From Terriglobia bacterium (lineage in GTDB: Bacteria > Acidobacteriota > UBA6911), in assembly GCA_020072565.1 (NCBI GenBank), contig JAIQGI010000020.1:180639-244638 (forward strand): 64,000 nt of DNA, in the 5' to 3' direction. The position numbers and the translations under genes are program-made. This document shows positions 7,901 through 17,964 of this stretch, in pieces. The number at the start of each line of letters is the position of its first letter. The stretch's first letter is position 1. Under the pieces are notes generated by a model. The model had not been told where the DNA came from, made no database searches, and worked only from the letters and a program-made list of their open reading frames with translations.

Positions 7901-8611
7901 CTAAAAGGCTTCGCGAATGAATAAAATACGGGAGCAACTGTCGCACACGTGGATCTCTTCGGTCCGGAGCAGGTCAGCAAAAACCTGAGGGCGAATGCGA
8001 ACATGGCAGGCTGAGCAAAGCTCCCCTTTGGCTTCCGCCAACGCAATTCCCTTGCGTGCATCGGCGATACGTCGATAGCGTGCAAGCAGTTCGGCTCCGA
8101 TCTGGCTTTCCAAAGCGGACTTTTCTCCGTAAAGCTTCGCCACCTCCCCTTCGAGCATGGGAACAGCTTCTTCGGCCCGGCGGAGTTGCGCCTCAAGTTC
8201 GGCCTGTTTGGTCTTGAGTTCCGTCCCCTCCTGAGCCAGCTTGGCATCCACGGATTCCATCCGCTCCATGATGTCGAGGATTCCATCTTCGGCGAGACGG
8301 ATCTGTTCTTCCGCCGTCTGGATTTCGTGGAGCATGGCGGTGTACTCCTTATTGGTCTTCACCGTCATGAGCTGCTCTTTCAGCCGCGAAAGCTTCGTCC
8401 GCATCACCTCGACGTCACTCTCGCGCGCCCGGCGCTGTTTGGCGTGCTCCTGGTTGAGCGCGGCCCGGCCCTGGTGAGCCTGCGACAACTGCTGGAATTC
8501 TTCCCGGTAAGCCTGGGCTCTTTCGGGGATTTCGGAGATCTGTTTCTTTAGGCTGACGATTTTCTGGTCGATGTCCTGCAGGGCAATCAAGTTGCGGAGA
8601 TCGGGATTCAC
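7901..8611 (-). CDS. Coiled-coil protein with C4 zinc ribbon
   Basis: From the GTG at 8611 (GGAGG about 11 bases upstream) the product is 236 residues. Residues ~5-165 are an almost continuous antiparallel coiled coil (LIALQDIDQKIVSLKK onward, with KTNKEYTAMLHEI at the turn). The C-terminus holds a zinc ribbon: CSACHVRIRP, then CDSCSRILF. This is the widespread CT398-like family, often placed near RNA or cell-envelope functions but without a firm role. The frame continues upstream to 8665 through a Gly/Cys-rich stretch that I regard as untranslated. Confidence 0.85.
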   Translation of the reverse strand: MNPDLRNLIALQDIDQKIVSLKKQISEIPERAQAYREEFQQLSQAHQGRAALNQEHAKQRRARESDVEVMRTKLSRLKEQLMTVKTNKEYTAMLHEIQTAEEQIRLAEDGILDIMERMESVDAKLAQEGTELKTKQAELEAQLRRAEEAVPMLEGEVAKLYGEKSALESQIGAELLARYRRIADARKGIALAEAKGELCSACHVRIRPQVFADLLRTEEIHVCDSCSRILFIREAF

Positions 8612-8798
8612 CTGCAAGCCCCCTCCGCATCCTCCCGCGCGGAGGAACACGCCGAAAGGCGGCACTCAGGACACATCTGACAGCCGCAGAAAACTCGTTC
8701 GGATGAGACCTTGATCATTGTGCTTAGCATGAACGGGAATGGTAATATACCCAACTGCCCCCTCGCTGTCAACGCATACGAAACCAGGAGAGTCGGGC

Positions 8799-9239
8799 AT
8801 GCGCGCAGTCATTCAGAGAGTCGAAAGGGCCAGTGTCCGGGTCGCAGGCACGGAAATTGCCCGCATAGGCAAGGGCATCCTGGCTCTTGTCGCCATCGCG
8901 CGCGACGATGCGCAGAAGGATCTGCAATGGATGGCCAGGAAAATCGTGGAGCTGCGCATTTTTGACGACCCGGACGGCAGATTGAACCTCAGCCTTCTCG
9001 ACGTCCACGGGCAGCTTCTTCTGGTTTCCCAGTTCACGCTTTACGGCGATTGCCGCAAGGGGCGGCGGCCGTCCTATTCAGAGGCGGCTACGCCGGCAGA
9101 GGCGCAAGCTCTCTATGATACCTTCTTCGAGATGGTCCGGCAGTTGGTGCCCGACGCGCAGAGCGGGCAATTTCAGGCAGTCATGGCAGTGGAGCTGGTC
9201 AATTCAGGCCCCGTGACCCTCGTCATCGATAGCCCATAG
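8799..9239 (+). CDS. dtd: D-aminoacyl-tRNA deacylase
   Basis: From ATG 8799, preceded by AGGAGAG, the product is 146 residues, the standard Dtd length. It begins MRAVIQRVERASV, carries the SQFTLYGDCRKGRRPSY active-site segment and ends with the NSGPVTLVID Gly-cisPro motif. It removes D-amino acids (and glycine from tRNA-Ala) from mischarged tRNA in the cytoplasm. It is a stand-alone gene divergent from the zinc-ribbon gene and followed by a HAD hydrolase. Confidence 0.96.
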   Translation: MRAVIQRVERASVRVAGTEIARIGKGILALVAIARDDAQKDLQWMARKIVELRIFDDPDGRLNLSLLDVHGQLLLVSQFTLYGDCRKGRRPSYSEAATPAEAQALYDTFFEMVRQLVPDAQSGQFQAVMAVELVNSGPVTLVIDSP

Positions 9240-9325
9240 GAGATCCGCCGTCAGGCGCAGAGTTCCGCACAGTTGTCAATCACGATCCTTTCATGTAACC
9301 TCCATTCTTCTGCGGGAGAGGCACT

Positions 9326-10018
9326 GTGAGCATGGTCAACCCCCAAATTCTGCTCATCGATGCGGATGACACGCTCTGGGAAAACAACATATATTATGAG
9401 CGGGTAATCCACGAAGTACTCATACTGCTGGAGCGTGCCGGCGTTGATTCCCGGGTGTTCAGGTCCGAACTCGATCAAACCGAACGCCGGCGCATACCTC
9501 TGAACGGTTACGGCACGAAAAACTTCACCAACTCGCTGATCGAGACGTTCCGGCGGTTTCTGCCTCCCCATTCGGACCCGGGGTTGCCTGACAGGGTTCA
9601 GAAACTATCACTGGCGATTCTCGATCACCCTCTGGAGATTATCGAAGGCGTCCCCGAAACGCTCGTGTATCTTTCGAGCCGCCACTCGCTTTTCCTGGTC
9701 ACCAAGGGTGATCAGGAGGAGCAGTCGCGAAAGATCCGGGATTCCAACCTTCGGCACTACTTTCAAAGTGTGGAGATTCTGCCGGAGAAGAACGCTCATA
9801 CCTACTCCCGGCTTCTCGACCGCCATGGGTGGGAGCGCTCCTGTTCGTGGATGATCGGCAATAGCCCGCGTTCGGACATCAATCCAGCCCTTGCTGCAGG
9901 AATGCATGCCGTACTTATCCCACACAGGCACACCTGGACCCTCGAGCACGAAGAGCCTCTGGAACACCCGGATCTCTTGGAATTGGCTAGATTTTCGGAT
10001 CTCAGACTTCACTTCTAG
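9326..10018 (+). CDS. HAD-superfamily hydrolase
   Basis: A 230-residue protein starting at a GTG with GGGAG upstream. The HAD motifs are in order: I, DADDTL (D12/D14); II, LVTKGD; III, a lysine near LPEKN; IV, IGNSPRSDINPA. A helical cap (about residues 20-90) makes it a type-1 phosphatase-like enzyme. The substrate is unknown; metabolite repair or nucleotide/sugar phosphate hydrolysis are typical. The next gene starts within 12 bases, so they are probably co-transcribed. Confidence 0.88.
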   Translation: MSMVNPQILLIDADDTLWENNIYYERVIHEVLILLERAGVDSRVFRSELDQTERRRIPLNGYGTKNFTNSLIETFRRFLPPHSDPGLPDRVQKLSLAILDHPLEIIEGVPETLVYLSSRHSLFLVTKGDQEEQSRKIRDSNLRHYFQSVEILPEKNAHTYSRLLDRHGWERSCSWMIGNSPRSDINPALAAGMHAVLIPHRHTWTLEHEEPLEHPDLLELARFSDLRLHF

Positions 10019-10029
10019 GAGCTGCCCTC

Positions 10030-10296
10030 TTGTTGTTCCTTTTGCGCGTTCTCGCCTTTCTTGGGGTTCTCTGGCTTGTGCGGTGGTTCCTCGGTATTCT
10101 TACCGGTAGGCCGGCGAGACCGGCAAGACCAAATTCGGACGGGACGGCACCCACAGATACCGTAAAGGACCCGGTCTGCGGCATGTACATGGATCCGAGA
10201 CTTGCCATCCGGCTGCAACGCAGAGAAGGAGACCTCTTCTTTTGCTCAGAGGAGTGCCGCAGCCGTTATGTAAGCAAACCCTCCCCGGGTCCTTAA
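10030..10296 (+). CDS. Membrane-anchored YHS-like metal-site protein
   Basis: An 88-residue protein with a TTG start, preceded by AGGAG. One N-terminal membrane segment (LLRVLAFLGVLWLVRWFLGIL) is followed by a short Pro/Arg linker and a YHS-like domain with DPVCGMYMD and FFCSEECRSRYV. The three cysteines (VCG, FCSEEC) are probably a metal site. Such proteins accompany heavy-metal handling or are of unknown role. It follows the HAD gene closely. Confidence 0.75.
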   Translation: MLFLLRVLAFLGVLWLVRWFLGILTGRPARPARPNSDGTAPTDTVKDPVCGMYMDPRLAIRLQRREGDLFFCSEECRSRYVSKPSPGP

Positions 10297-10387
10297 GATC
10301 CGATTTCGTCCCGCCATCATGCTCAGATTTGGCCTCACCCGAACACCTGGATCTTGAAGGCCCGGCACCTGACGCAAATTTTCTTTG

Positions 10388-10415
10388 TTGAAATGAACCC
10401 AGACGTACCTATAAT
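10388..10415 (+). promoter_or_regulatory. Sigma-70-type promoter upstream of the HEAT-repeat gene
   Basis: TTGAAA at 10388-10393, a 16-base spacer and a perfect TATAAT at 10410-10415. The next gene downstream on the same strand starts about 44 bases later. Confidence 0.55.
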
Positions 10416-10458
10416 GGTGTGGCTTGCGGGTCTTTTGTAGTTTGGCCTTTGCGTCATT

Positions 10459-11172
10459 TTGGAAGTTGTAGAATTGGATAAGACGCCTCCCAGAAAGGGC
10501 TGCCGCTACTCTGAAGAACTCATCCAGGATTGCCTCCTGATCATGGAGTCAGGGGACATCGAGGATCTGTTCGAGATCATTCCGCGCATCGGCGTGCTGC
10601 GCGATCTGCGATTTCACGAACCTCTCATCCGCATGCTTTCTCAGAAGGATACCAAGCGCGGCGAATTTGCCGCCTATGCCATGGGTGCCATGGGGAATCA
10701 CGAGTTCCTCGATCCACTGAAGCAGGCATTCCTGGAAGCCCAGAAGATGAAGGGTTTTGGAGCCCATGACTTCCTGATCGCCGTCATCGAGGCTATCGGG
10801 GCGCTCGGCGATGATGCGGCTGTGGATTTCTTCCTCCCGATCCTTGACAGCAGCGATCCCACAGCGCAGCTGCGGATGCTGAAGTGGATCGTCGAATCGC
10901 TCGGAGCGATTGCCCAGCAAGGGGGCGTCCGATCGCTCCAGGCTTTGCTGGCCTTGACGCAGCACCGCAATCCGGAGCTTTGCGCCCAGGCTTTGTCAGA
11001 GCTGGCTGTCGCCTACTGGCACAGGCCGAACGAAATCGAGGAGGCGACTCTGAATCGCATCTATGAGTTGACGATGGATAAGCGCGCGGCGGTCGCGGAG
11101 TCTGCCGTGGCCGCCCTGCAGAGTCTCGCCGACGTCGGTTGCCGGCGGGCTGAAAAACTCTTCTCGAAATAA
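10459..11172 (+). CDS. HEAT-repeat protein
   Basis: A 237-residue soluble alpha-helical protein with four to five HEAT-like units (for example GVLRDLRFHEPLIRML, AAYAMGAMGNHEFLDPLKQAF, IEAIGALGDDAAVDFFLPIL, ALSELAVAYWHRP). The first codon appears to be TTG at 10459, without a clear ribosome binding site, so the start is uncertain by a few codons. HEAT proteins act as protein-binding scaffolds; no partner is suggested by the neighbours. Confidence 0.8.
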   Translation: MEVVELDKTPPRKGCRYSEELIQDCLLIMESGDIEDLFEIIPRIGVLRDLRFHEPLIRMLSQKDTKRGEFAAYAMGAMGNHEFLDPLKQAFLEAQKMKGFGAHDFLIAVIEAIGALGDDAAVDFFLPILDSSDPTAQLRMLKWIVESLGAIAQQGGVRSLQALLALTQHRNPELCAQALSELAVAYWHRPNEIEEATLNRIYELTMDKRAAVAESAVAALQSLADVGCRRAEKLFSK

Positions 11173-11454
11173 AATACCCAAACTCTCCGAATCCCGCTCC
11201 GCGTCAGTCGTTTCTCCGCCGATCCGGACTGCGACATCTCGCGGACGGCTGCCGAACAAGAAAGGAAAGACAAGACAGAAGCGAGCCAGCTCTCCAAACG
11301 TGAAAAAGGGACATTCCGCTCCTTCATTTCCGATCCTGCCATTGGAAGGCAAGAAAGGGAAAGGCGGAATGCCCCCTTTTCGTCGGGCTTGATCTCTAGC
11401 CAAAGGACGGGGGCGCTGCGAACAGGTTCGCCCGATCCTGCAGCTGGCTTGGTC

Positions 11455-12459
11455 TCACTTTTTCAACGCCTGGATCAGTTGTTTGGCTACCTCAACATTA
11501 TTCGCATCCTTCCCGATCTTGATGTACTGCTGCAACATCTGGATCGCCTCCGACATGGTGGCCGCATCGCCTGACAGGCACAGGCCCAGCTGATAGTAGG
11601 CCTCTCCGTAGTTAGGGTCGGCTTTGATGGCCTGCCGGAATGCCTCCGCTGCCTCTTTGGGCTGCCCGCTGTTTACCAGCGTGGCACCCAGGTTATAGAA
11701 GTTCTGGGCCGCATTCGCAGGATCCAGGTTAGCAGCCTTTTGAAAGGCATCCTTTGACTCGGCGGTTTTACCCATCTTGCCGAGAACCACGCCCAGGTTG
11801 GTCAACAGCGCAGCATCGGTCGGATTGGCAGCGATGGCCTTCTGGTATGCATCCACCGATTCCTGGTTCTGGTTGTTCTTGAAATATGCATCCGCAAGAT
11901 TGGCCAGAACGGTGGGCTGCTCCGGGGCCTTTTCCAGAGCCTTTTTGAATTGCTCGATGGCCCCGGCATAATTGCCTCCCTCCGCTGCAGCCCGCCCTGC
12001 GTCAAAAAACGACTTGATCTCGCCGATCATCTTGGCTTGTTGATCGGACTTGGCCCGTTCCTGCTTGGCCTTCTCGATTTCTTCAGGAGTCATCTCGAAC
12101 TGCAGCTTCACATTGGGATTGCCGGGAGTTAACTTGAGATCAACGTTGGTAAGACCTATGGCCGCGTCCTTTTGCACTACGCCCGGATCATAGCCATCCG
12201 CCCGGGCAACGATCCAATATAAGCCGAGCTGGAGGTTCATCCACACCCATTGCCCTTTCTTGTCTGTCTTAGTTTCGTACACCCTCTTGCTGCTGACTCC
12301 AGAGATGATGATTTTGGCGTTTACGACGGGCTCGCCCTTGTCGTTGGTCACCTTGCCGCCGAACCCACGATTCTGTGCGAAAGTTGCCGGGGTTAATAGG
12401 AGACCAAAAGTGAGTAAAAGAAACAAAAGCAGGCCAAGCTTACGAAACGGGCTGCACAT
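11455..12459 (-). CDS. Exported TPR protein with carboxypeptidase-regulatory-like domain
   Basis: A 334-residue protein. AAGGAGG lies four bases upstream of the ATG. A signal peptide (about residues 1-28, ending TPATFAQ) is followed by a CarboxypepD_reg-like beta-sandwich (GGKVTNDKGEPVVNAKIIISG..., residues 32-90). A Lys/Glu-rich helix and five TPR units follow (for example AGAIEQFKKALEKAPEQPTV, SVDAYQKAIAANPTDA, AEAFRQAIKADPNYGEAYYQ). It probably acts in protein assembly in the periplasm. It is transcribed alone; 11173-11454 between it and the HEAT gene has no recognisable gene. Confidence 0.87.
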   Translation of the reverse strand: MCSPFRKLGLLLFLLLTFGLLLTPATFAQNRGFGGKVTNDKGEPVVNAKIIISGVSSKRVYETKTDKKGQWVWMNLQLGLYWIVARADGYDPGVVQKDAAIGLTNVDLKLTPGNPNVKLQFEMTPEEIEKAKQERAKSDQQAKMIGEIKSFFDAGRAAAEGGNYAGAIEQFKKALEKAPEQPTVLANLADAYFKNNQNQESVDAYQKAIAANPTDAALLTNLGVVLGKMGKTAESKDAFQKAANLDPANAAQNFYNLGATLVNSGQPKEAAEAFRQAIKADPNYGEAYYQLGLCLSGDAATMSEAIQMLQQYIKIGKDANNVEVAKQLIQALKK

Positions 12460-12747
12460 ATAACCTCCTTGCGAAGCCTAGATATAAGAACTTTAGGTTT
12501 ACAATAGCCAGTGACGCATTGTATGACCTGCTCGGATCGCATGTCAACAGACGAAGGCCCTAAACAGGTCCGTGACAGGAAGATCGGCCAAAAGTGCCCT
12601 GCCCTCAGCCCCACTGGGGCCACGGGCTGAAGCCACCCCGTGAAGGGCGTCTCGAGGCGGCTTCAGAACATTGCCTGAATCAGCAAAGCACCATTCGAGC
12701 CTGTCATCCATTCTCGCCGCTGTCCACTGAGCTTTCATTTAAGAAGA

Positions 12748-14709
12748 TCATTCACGGCCCAGAAAGTTGCGCAACTCCGCGAAATCATGTGTCAGAGGGG
12801 CCGGCGGAAGGCTCCGCAAGAAGTTGCGGCCATAGCTTCTGGTCATGATCCTCTTGTCCAGCAGGGCCAGAATCCCCCGATCAGACCGGCTGCGAATCAG
12901 CCTCCCGAGCCCTTGCTTCAAGAGGATAATGGCTTCCGGGATCTGGTAGTCGTAGAAGGCATTGCCTCCGGTTTCATTCAAATGCCGGATACGCGCTGCG
13001 ACAACCGGATCACTGGGTACGGAAAACGGGAGCTTGTCGATCACTACACAGCTTAACTGCTCGCCCTGAACGTCCACCCCCTGCCAGAAACTGGAGGTGG
13101 CGAACAACACCGCGTTGGGTGTTTTCCGGAACTCCTCGAGCAGGCCGCTCCTGCTCTTCTCTCCCTGAATCAGCATGGGGTAGGGCAGTCGCGTCTGCAG
13201 AGAGCGATAGATCATGGCCATCTGAGCATGGCTGGTGAACAGCACAAAGGCACGGCCGCGGCTGGCCCCGAGAATCCGTTCCAACTCCACACATGCCCGG
13301 GCGGCCCAACCCTCCTCGCGAGGTTCCGGGATCTCGCGTGGCACATAGAGGATGGCTTGACGCGAGAAATCAAAATGCGATTCCAGAATCAGCTCCTGGC
13401 ATTCACTCAGCCCGAGGCGGGAGCGGATGAATTGAAAGTTGCCTCCGGTCGAAAGGGTCGCCGATGTCAGGACGGCAGTCTCGACCCGGGAGAAAAGGCG
13501 ATCTGCCAGTATGGAGGAGACGCGGATCGGAGAAGCCCACAAATAAACACCGCGTCCGCGCACTTCGTACCAGTAGACGTGTTCGGTTGAATCAGATTCC
13601 AATATTGCAATCAGCTCATCATTCAGTTCCTGGCAGCGCCGGCACAGAGAATCGACGGCATCACTCTGCGTAGGCAGGCCCGCCAGCCCCTTTTCGATCA
13701 GCGCCAGCTGGGAGAGCAGCCTGCGGTAAGGCTCACCCGGCGGATCCTCTCCCTGCGGCCCGCGGCGTATTTCCAGCCCGCCACCCAGCTCCCGCAGGGA
13801 AAAACGACCTTCCCTGCCGCGAAAAGCACCGAAGAATTCGCCGGAGCAGACCGAAAGCTTCGCAACCTGGTCCTGGACAAAGGTGGAGGTGGACCCCGTT
13901 TCTGCCAGCGTACGCGCAGTGTCGCGCGCGAATTCGTCAAGGCGGTAGCTGCTGACCGTGATTCCAAAGTATTGTGTGACGATATCTTCGAGTTCGTGCG
14001 CTTCATCGAAAATTACCACGGAGTAATCCGGGAGGACGGATCCGAAATCCCCCTGGCGCAGCGCAAGATCGGCAAAAAAGAGGTGGTGGTTCACCACCAC
14101 GACATCCGATTCCAGCGCGCGCTGGCGCACCCTGGTGACAAAGCAGGCATCGAAGTCAGGGCATTTCTGGCCCGTGCAGGTCTCGCGGCGCGCATCCAGA
14201 TGGTGCCAGAGGACAAAATCGTCCGGCAGCTCTTTCAGCTCCGCCCGGTCACCGGTTTCGGTCAGCCGCGCCCATTCCCTGATCGTTTCCAGGTATTCCG
14301 GATCGTGCCGGGAAAACAGGTAGCCCTCCTCGTCGATTTCCGCGAGCTTCTTGAGGCACAGGTAGTTGCTTCTCCCTTTGAGGTAGCAGACGGAGAGCTT
14401 TCGACCCAGTGCTTTTTCGAGGAAGGGAAGATCCTTGAAGAAGATCTGTTCCTGCAGGTTTTTCGTTCCCGTCGAAATAATGACGCGCTTGCTGCTGAAT
14501 ATGCATGGCAGGAGGTAGGCAAGCGTCTTTCCAGTCCCGGTGCCGGCTTCCACACAGAGGTGACGGCGCGCATCGATGGCCTCAGCGACCGCCTGCGCCA
14601 TCCGGATCTGCCCGGGGCGGAATTCGTAGTTCGGGTGCGTGCGCGCGATCTGCCCCGTCGGGCCCAGGATGTCGCTCAGCTCATCAGGTGAGATCATGTC
14701 GACGACCAC
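12748..14709 (-). CDS. dinG: DinG/XPD-type ATP-dependent DNA helicase
   Basis: A 653-residue superfamily 2 helicase. Walker A is EAGTGTGKT (residues 54-62), motif Ia is ISTGTKNLQEQ, and the DEAH box is VVIFDEAHELED. Cysteines in GRSNYLC and ETCTGQKCPDFDAC provide the iron-sulphur ligands of the XPD/DinG group. The C-terminal motifs are FATSSFWQGVDVQGEQ and QGLGRLIRSRSDRG. It unwinds DNA or R-loops with 5'-3' polarity in DNA repair. An internal ATG at 14697 (MISPDELSD) is an alternative start. The 12460-12747 spacer holds only a short imperfect hairpin (12627-12666). Confidence 0.92.
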   Translation of the reverse strand: MVVDMISPDELSDILGPTGQIARTHPNYEFRPGQIRMAQAVAEAIDARRHLCVEAGTGTGKTLAYLLPCIFSSKRVIISTGTKNLQEQIFFKDLPFLEKALGRKLSVCYLKGRSNYLCLKKLAEIDEEGYLFSRHDPEYLETIREWARLTETGDRAELKELPDDFVLWHHLDARRETCTGQKCPDFDACFVTRVRQRALESDVVVVNHHLFFADLALRQGDFGSVLPDYSVVIFDEAHELEDIVTQYFGITVSSYRLDEFARDTARTLAETGSTSTFVQDQVAKLSVCSGEFFGAFRGREGRFSLRELGGGLEIRRGPQGEDPPGEPYRRLLSQLALIEKGLAGLPTQSDAVDSLCRRCQELNDELIAILESDSTEHVYWYEVRGRGVYLWASPIRVSSILADRLFSRVETAVLTSATLSTGGNFQFIRSRLGLSECQELILESHFDFSRQAILYVPREIPEPREEGWAARACVELERILGASRGRAFVLFTSHAQMAMIYRSLQTRLPYPMLIQGEKSRSGLLEEFRKTPNAVLFATSSFWQGVDVQGEQLSCVVIDKLPFSVPSDPVVAARIRHLNETGGNAFYDYQIPEAIILLKQGLGRLIRSRSDRGILALLDKRIMTRSYGRNFLRSLPPAPLTHDFAELRNFLGRE

Positions 14710-14830
14710 AAACCTTCAAAATCTCAATGAGAGGCCGCGGAGATTGAAGAGAAAAACATGGAACACTCTGGTTTCGGGTCGATACGGGCAAAAATAAAGT
14801 CCTTTGCTCTGCGGGCCCTGCGTTGAGATT

Positions 14831-16093
14831 TCAGCTTTTCTCGAGTGCAGCCAGCCTCTCCTGGTAAAGCGGGAACTTCTTGGTGAGTGCGATGACCTCC
14901 TCACGGGCCCGGCTCAGTACGCTGCTATCGGCCGGCGCACGCAGCACGCGGCCGATCAGGCGTCCGATCACCCTCATCTCTTCCTCTTTCATCCCGCGGG
15001 TCGTAACCGCAGGGGTCCCGACGCGAATGCCGCTCGTCACGGTCAGGGGCCGGGTATCGAAGGGGATGACGTTCTTGTTGACGGTGACGTTCGCTCTCTC
15101 AAGTGCCTGCTCGGCCTCCTTGCCGGTAATGCCTTTGCTGACGACTTCCACCAGCATCAAATGGTTGTCCGTGCCGCCGGACACTAGTCGGAAACCTTCG
15201 TCCAGAAGAGTCTGAGCCAGCGTTTTGGCATTGGCGAGAACCTGGCGTTGATATCGAACGAAGGCAGGCTGCAACGCCTCTTGAAGACAAACGGCCTTGG
15301 CGGCGATCACGTGAACCAGCGGTCCCCCCTGCACGCCGGGAAACACAGCCCTATCAAGGTCCTTGGCAAACTGCTCCCGGCACATGATGAGGCCGCCGCG
15401 CGGGCCGCGCAGCGTCTTGTGTGTGGATGTGGTCACGAAGTCCGCGTGGGGAAAGGGACTGGGATGCAGGCCCGCAGCCACGGGCCCTGCGACGTGGGCG
15501 ATGTCGGCGAGCGTAAGGGCGCCGACCGAGTGAGCGATTTCTGCAATGCGGCGGTAGTCCCAGATGCGGGGATAAGCGCTCGCGCCGCACACGATGATAC
15601 GAGGCTTATGCTCCTCGGCCAAGCGGGCGATTTCGTCGTAATCAAGAAGCTCGGTGTCGCTGCGCACGCCGTAGGAGGTAACTTGGTACATCTTGCCCGA
15701 AAAATTGAGGGGATGCCCGTGGGTCAGATGCCCGCCGTGCGCAAGGCTCATGCCGAGGATGGTGTCGCCGTGCTTACAGGCTGCCATGAAGACGGCAATG
15801 TTGGCCTGGGTCCCCGAATGAAGTTGAGCGTTGACGTGCTCCGCGCCAAACAGTTTCTTGGCCCTTTCTATCACGAGGGTTTCGACCTGATCGGCAAATT
15901 CGCAGCCTCCGTAGTAGCGTTTCCCCGGATACCCTTCGGCGTACTTGTTGGTGAAGACCGAGCCCGCCGCCTCAAGAATGGCTTCGCTGACAAAATTCTC
16001 GGAGGCGATGAGCTCCAACGTCTGGTTCTGCCTGTGTGTCTCGGATGCGATTGCTGAAGCAACTGCAGGATCCACATCGGATAGTGTTTTCAT
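14831..16093 (-). CDS. glyA: Serine hydroxymethyltransferase
   Basis: A 420-residue PLP enzyme of standard length. It shows the family landmarks: [13 protein letters not shown] at the N-terminus, [12 protein letters not shown], the PLP lysine in [14 protein letters not shown], and [14 protein letters not shown] near the end. It converts serine and tetrahydrofolate to glycine and methylene-tetrahydrofolate in the cytoplasm. It is divergent from proS. No glycine riboswitch is visible in the short shared upstream region. Confidence 0.97.
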   Translation of the reverse strand: MKTLSDVDPAVASAIASETHRQNQTLELIASENFVSEAILEAAGSVFTNKYAEGYPGKRYYGGCEFADQVETLVIERAKKLFGAEHVNAQLHSGTQANIAVFMAACKHGDTILGMSLAHGGHLTHGHPLNFSGKMYQVTSYGVRSDTELLDYDEIARLAEEHKPRIIVCGASAYPRIWDYRRIAEIAHSVGALTLADIAHVAGPVAAGLHPSPFPHADFVTTSTHKTLRGPRGGLIMCREQFAKDLDRAVFPGVQGGPLVHVIAAKAVCLQEALQPAFVRYQRQVLANAKTLAQTLLDEGFRLVSGGTDNHLMLVEVVSKGITGKEAEQALERANVTVNKNVIPFDTRPLTVTSGIRVGTPAVTTRGMKEEEMRVIGRLIGRVLRAPADSSVLSRAREEVIALTKKFPLYQERLAALEKS

Positions 16094-16189
16094 GATTGTC
16101 CTATTTCATTGTGAGTTTTCGGGCCATCGGACGCAACAGTCTACCTCAGCTCGCCCCCGGCTGGAAGCACTTGAATTCCGGAATTGAGC

Positions 16190-16217
16190 TTGACTGCTGA
16201 AGTGGGTCCCCTAGAAT
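16190..16217 (+). promoter_or_regulatory. Promoter for proS
   Basis: TTGACT at 16190-16195, a 16-base spacer, TAGAAT at 16212-16217. The ribosome binding site and start of proS follow at 16246-16259. Confidence 0.5.
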
Positions 16218-16258
16218 TAACCGTCTGTGCAACGCTATACTTCGCCAAGGAGCATGAT

Positions 16259-17959
16259 ATGCGCTGGTCAAAGATCTTCATCCCGACTCTGCGGGACAAT
16301 CCTGCGGACGCGGAGTTCCCTTCCCACCAACTGCTGATTCGCGGCGGCTTCATCCGTCAGCTTGCAGCGGGGATTTACTCCTTCCTCCCGCTGGGGCAGC
16401 GCACCATGCTCCGGATCGCAAACATCATCCGCGCAGAGTTGGACGCCGCCGGTGCGCAGGAGTTCTTCCTGCCCGCGCTTCATCCGGCGGACCTCTGGCA
16501 GGAAACCGGGCGCTGGAGCGACATGGGCGAAAACATGTTCCGCCTGAAGGATCGCGCCAATCGTGATCTCTGCCTGGGCATGACCCACGAGGAGATTTTC
16601 ACGGACATCGCCCGCAAGGAGATCCGATCCTACAAGGACCTGCCGCAGATCTGGTATCAGATTCAGATGAAGTTTCGCGATGAAGCCCGCCCCAAATCAG
16701 GCCTTCTGAGGCTGCGCCAGTTCATCATGAAGGATTCCTATTCCTTCGACGTCGACCAGGAGGGGCTGGACCGGAGCTACAGCCTGCATCACGACGTGTA
16801 CTGCCGCATCTTCACACGCTGCGGCCTGAAGTTCGTGGACGTCGAAGCCAGTTCGGGCGCCATGGGGGGGAGCCAGTCGCAGGAATTCATGGTTCGGACA
16901 GAGGCGGGGGAGGATTTTGTCGCCACCTGCGAGTGCGGCTACGCCGCCAACCTCGAGCGCGCCTCCTCGAAGATTGCCAGGATCACCGACCCGCCCGCCG
17001 CCGGGGTGCCGCACGAGGTCCATACGCCGGGCCAGAAGACGATTGCCGAGATAGCCGGTTTCCTCAAGGTTCCACCCACCCACCAGATCAAGTCGCTGGT
17101 GTATATGGTCAATGACCGCCCTTACGTGTTTTTGCTCCGCGGCGATCATCAGCTGAACGAATCCAAAGTCATGGCTGCACTGGGCACTTTTCAGGCGCGC
17201 CCCGCCCATCCCGAAGAAATCCGAGCTGCCTTCGGTGCCGATGCCGGCAGCCTTGGGCCCGTAGGCGTAAACAACATGCCGGTCTATGCCGACCTGGAGC
17301 TGCAGGGTCGCCAGAACCTCACCTGCGGAGCCAACAAAAACGACTATCACCTTCAGGGCGTCACACCCGGTGTTCATTTCCAGCCGGTCTGGGCAGACCT
17401 CAGGACCGTCGAAAAGGGTGAGGGCTGCATCCAGTGCGGCCGCCCGCTCGACGTGTACCGGGCAGCAGAAGTGGGCCACATTTTCAAGCTGGGCACAAAG
17501 TACTCGCAAAGCATGGGTGCCATGGTTCTCACGGCTGATGGGAAGCAGACTCCGATTGTCATGGGAAGCTACGGCATCGGCGTGGAACGCATCATGACCT
17601 CCGCCATCGAGCTCTTCCACGATGCCGATGGCATCATCTGGCCCGTCTCGATCGCGCCGTTTACCGTAATCATCACGCCGGTCAACTACAAGGGCGACAT
17701 GCAGGCGGCAGCCGATAAGCTGTATGGTGAGTTGCGCGCCGCCGGCATCGATGTGCTGCTCGATGACCGCGCCGAGCGCCCCGGCGTGAAGTTCAAAGAC
17801 GCCGACCTGATCGGAATCCCGTTCCGGGTCGTACTCGGGCCGGAGAAACTCAAACAGGGCAAGGCGGAGCTGTTCACGCGGGCGACCAGGAAAACCGAAC
17901 TCATCGATCTCGCAGAAATCGTCTCCCGGCTGAAAAACCTCTGCGCCGAAACGCTTTGA
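16259..17959 (+). CDS. proS: Prolyl-tRNA synthetase
   Basis: From ATG 16259, preceded by AAGGAG at a good distance, the product is 566 residues, the length of the bacterial ProS type. Class II motifs are present: RTMLRIANIIRAEL, the motif 2 region (FRDEARPKSGLLRLRQF) and motif 3 (GSYGIGVERIM). The editing (INS) domain lies between motifs 2 and 3 (about residues 225-400) and includes NLTCGANKNDYH. A C-terminal anticodon-binding domain follows. The frame is open upstream to 16184, but that part overlaps the promoter. It is convergent with xerC, with five bases between them. Confidence 0.97.
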   Translation: MRWSKIFIPTLRDNPADAEFPSHQLLIRGGFIRQLAAGIYSFLPLGQRTMLRIANIIRAELDAAGAQEFFLPALHPADLWQETGRWSDMGENMFRLKDRANRDLCLGMTHEEIFTDIARKEIRSYKDLPQIWYQIQMKFRDEARPKSGLLRLRQFIMKDSYSFDVDQEGLDRSYSLHHDVYCRIFTRCGLKFVDVEASSGAMGGSQSQEFMVRTEAGEDFVATCECGYAANLERASSKIARITDPPAAGVPHEVHTPGQKTIAEIAGFLKVPPTHQIKSLVYMVNDRPYVFLLRGDHQLNESKVMAALGTFQARPAHPEEIRAAFGADAGSLGPVGVNNMPVYADLELQGRQNLTCGANKNDYHLQGVTPGVHFQPVWADLRTVEKGEGCIQCGRPLDVYRAAEVGHIFKLGTKYSQSMGAMVLTADGKQTPIVMGSYGIGVERIMTSAIELFHDADGIIWPVSIAPFTVIITPVNYKGDMQAAADKLYGELRAAGIDVLLDDRAERPGVKFKDADLIGIPFRVVLGPEKLKQGKAELFTRATRKTELIDLAEIVSRLKNLCAETL

Positions 17960-17964
17960 CGCAC

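Noticed and set aside
12627..12666. Hairpin CTGAAGCC/GGCTTCAG as a terminator
   Set aside because: Loop of 24 bases and no T-run.
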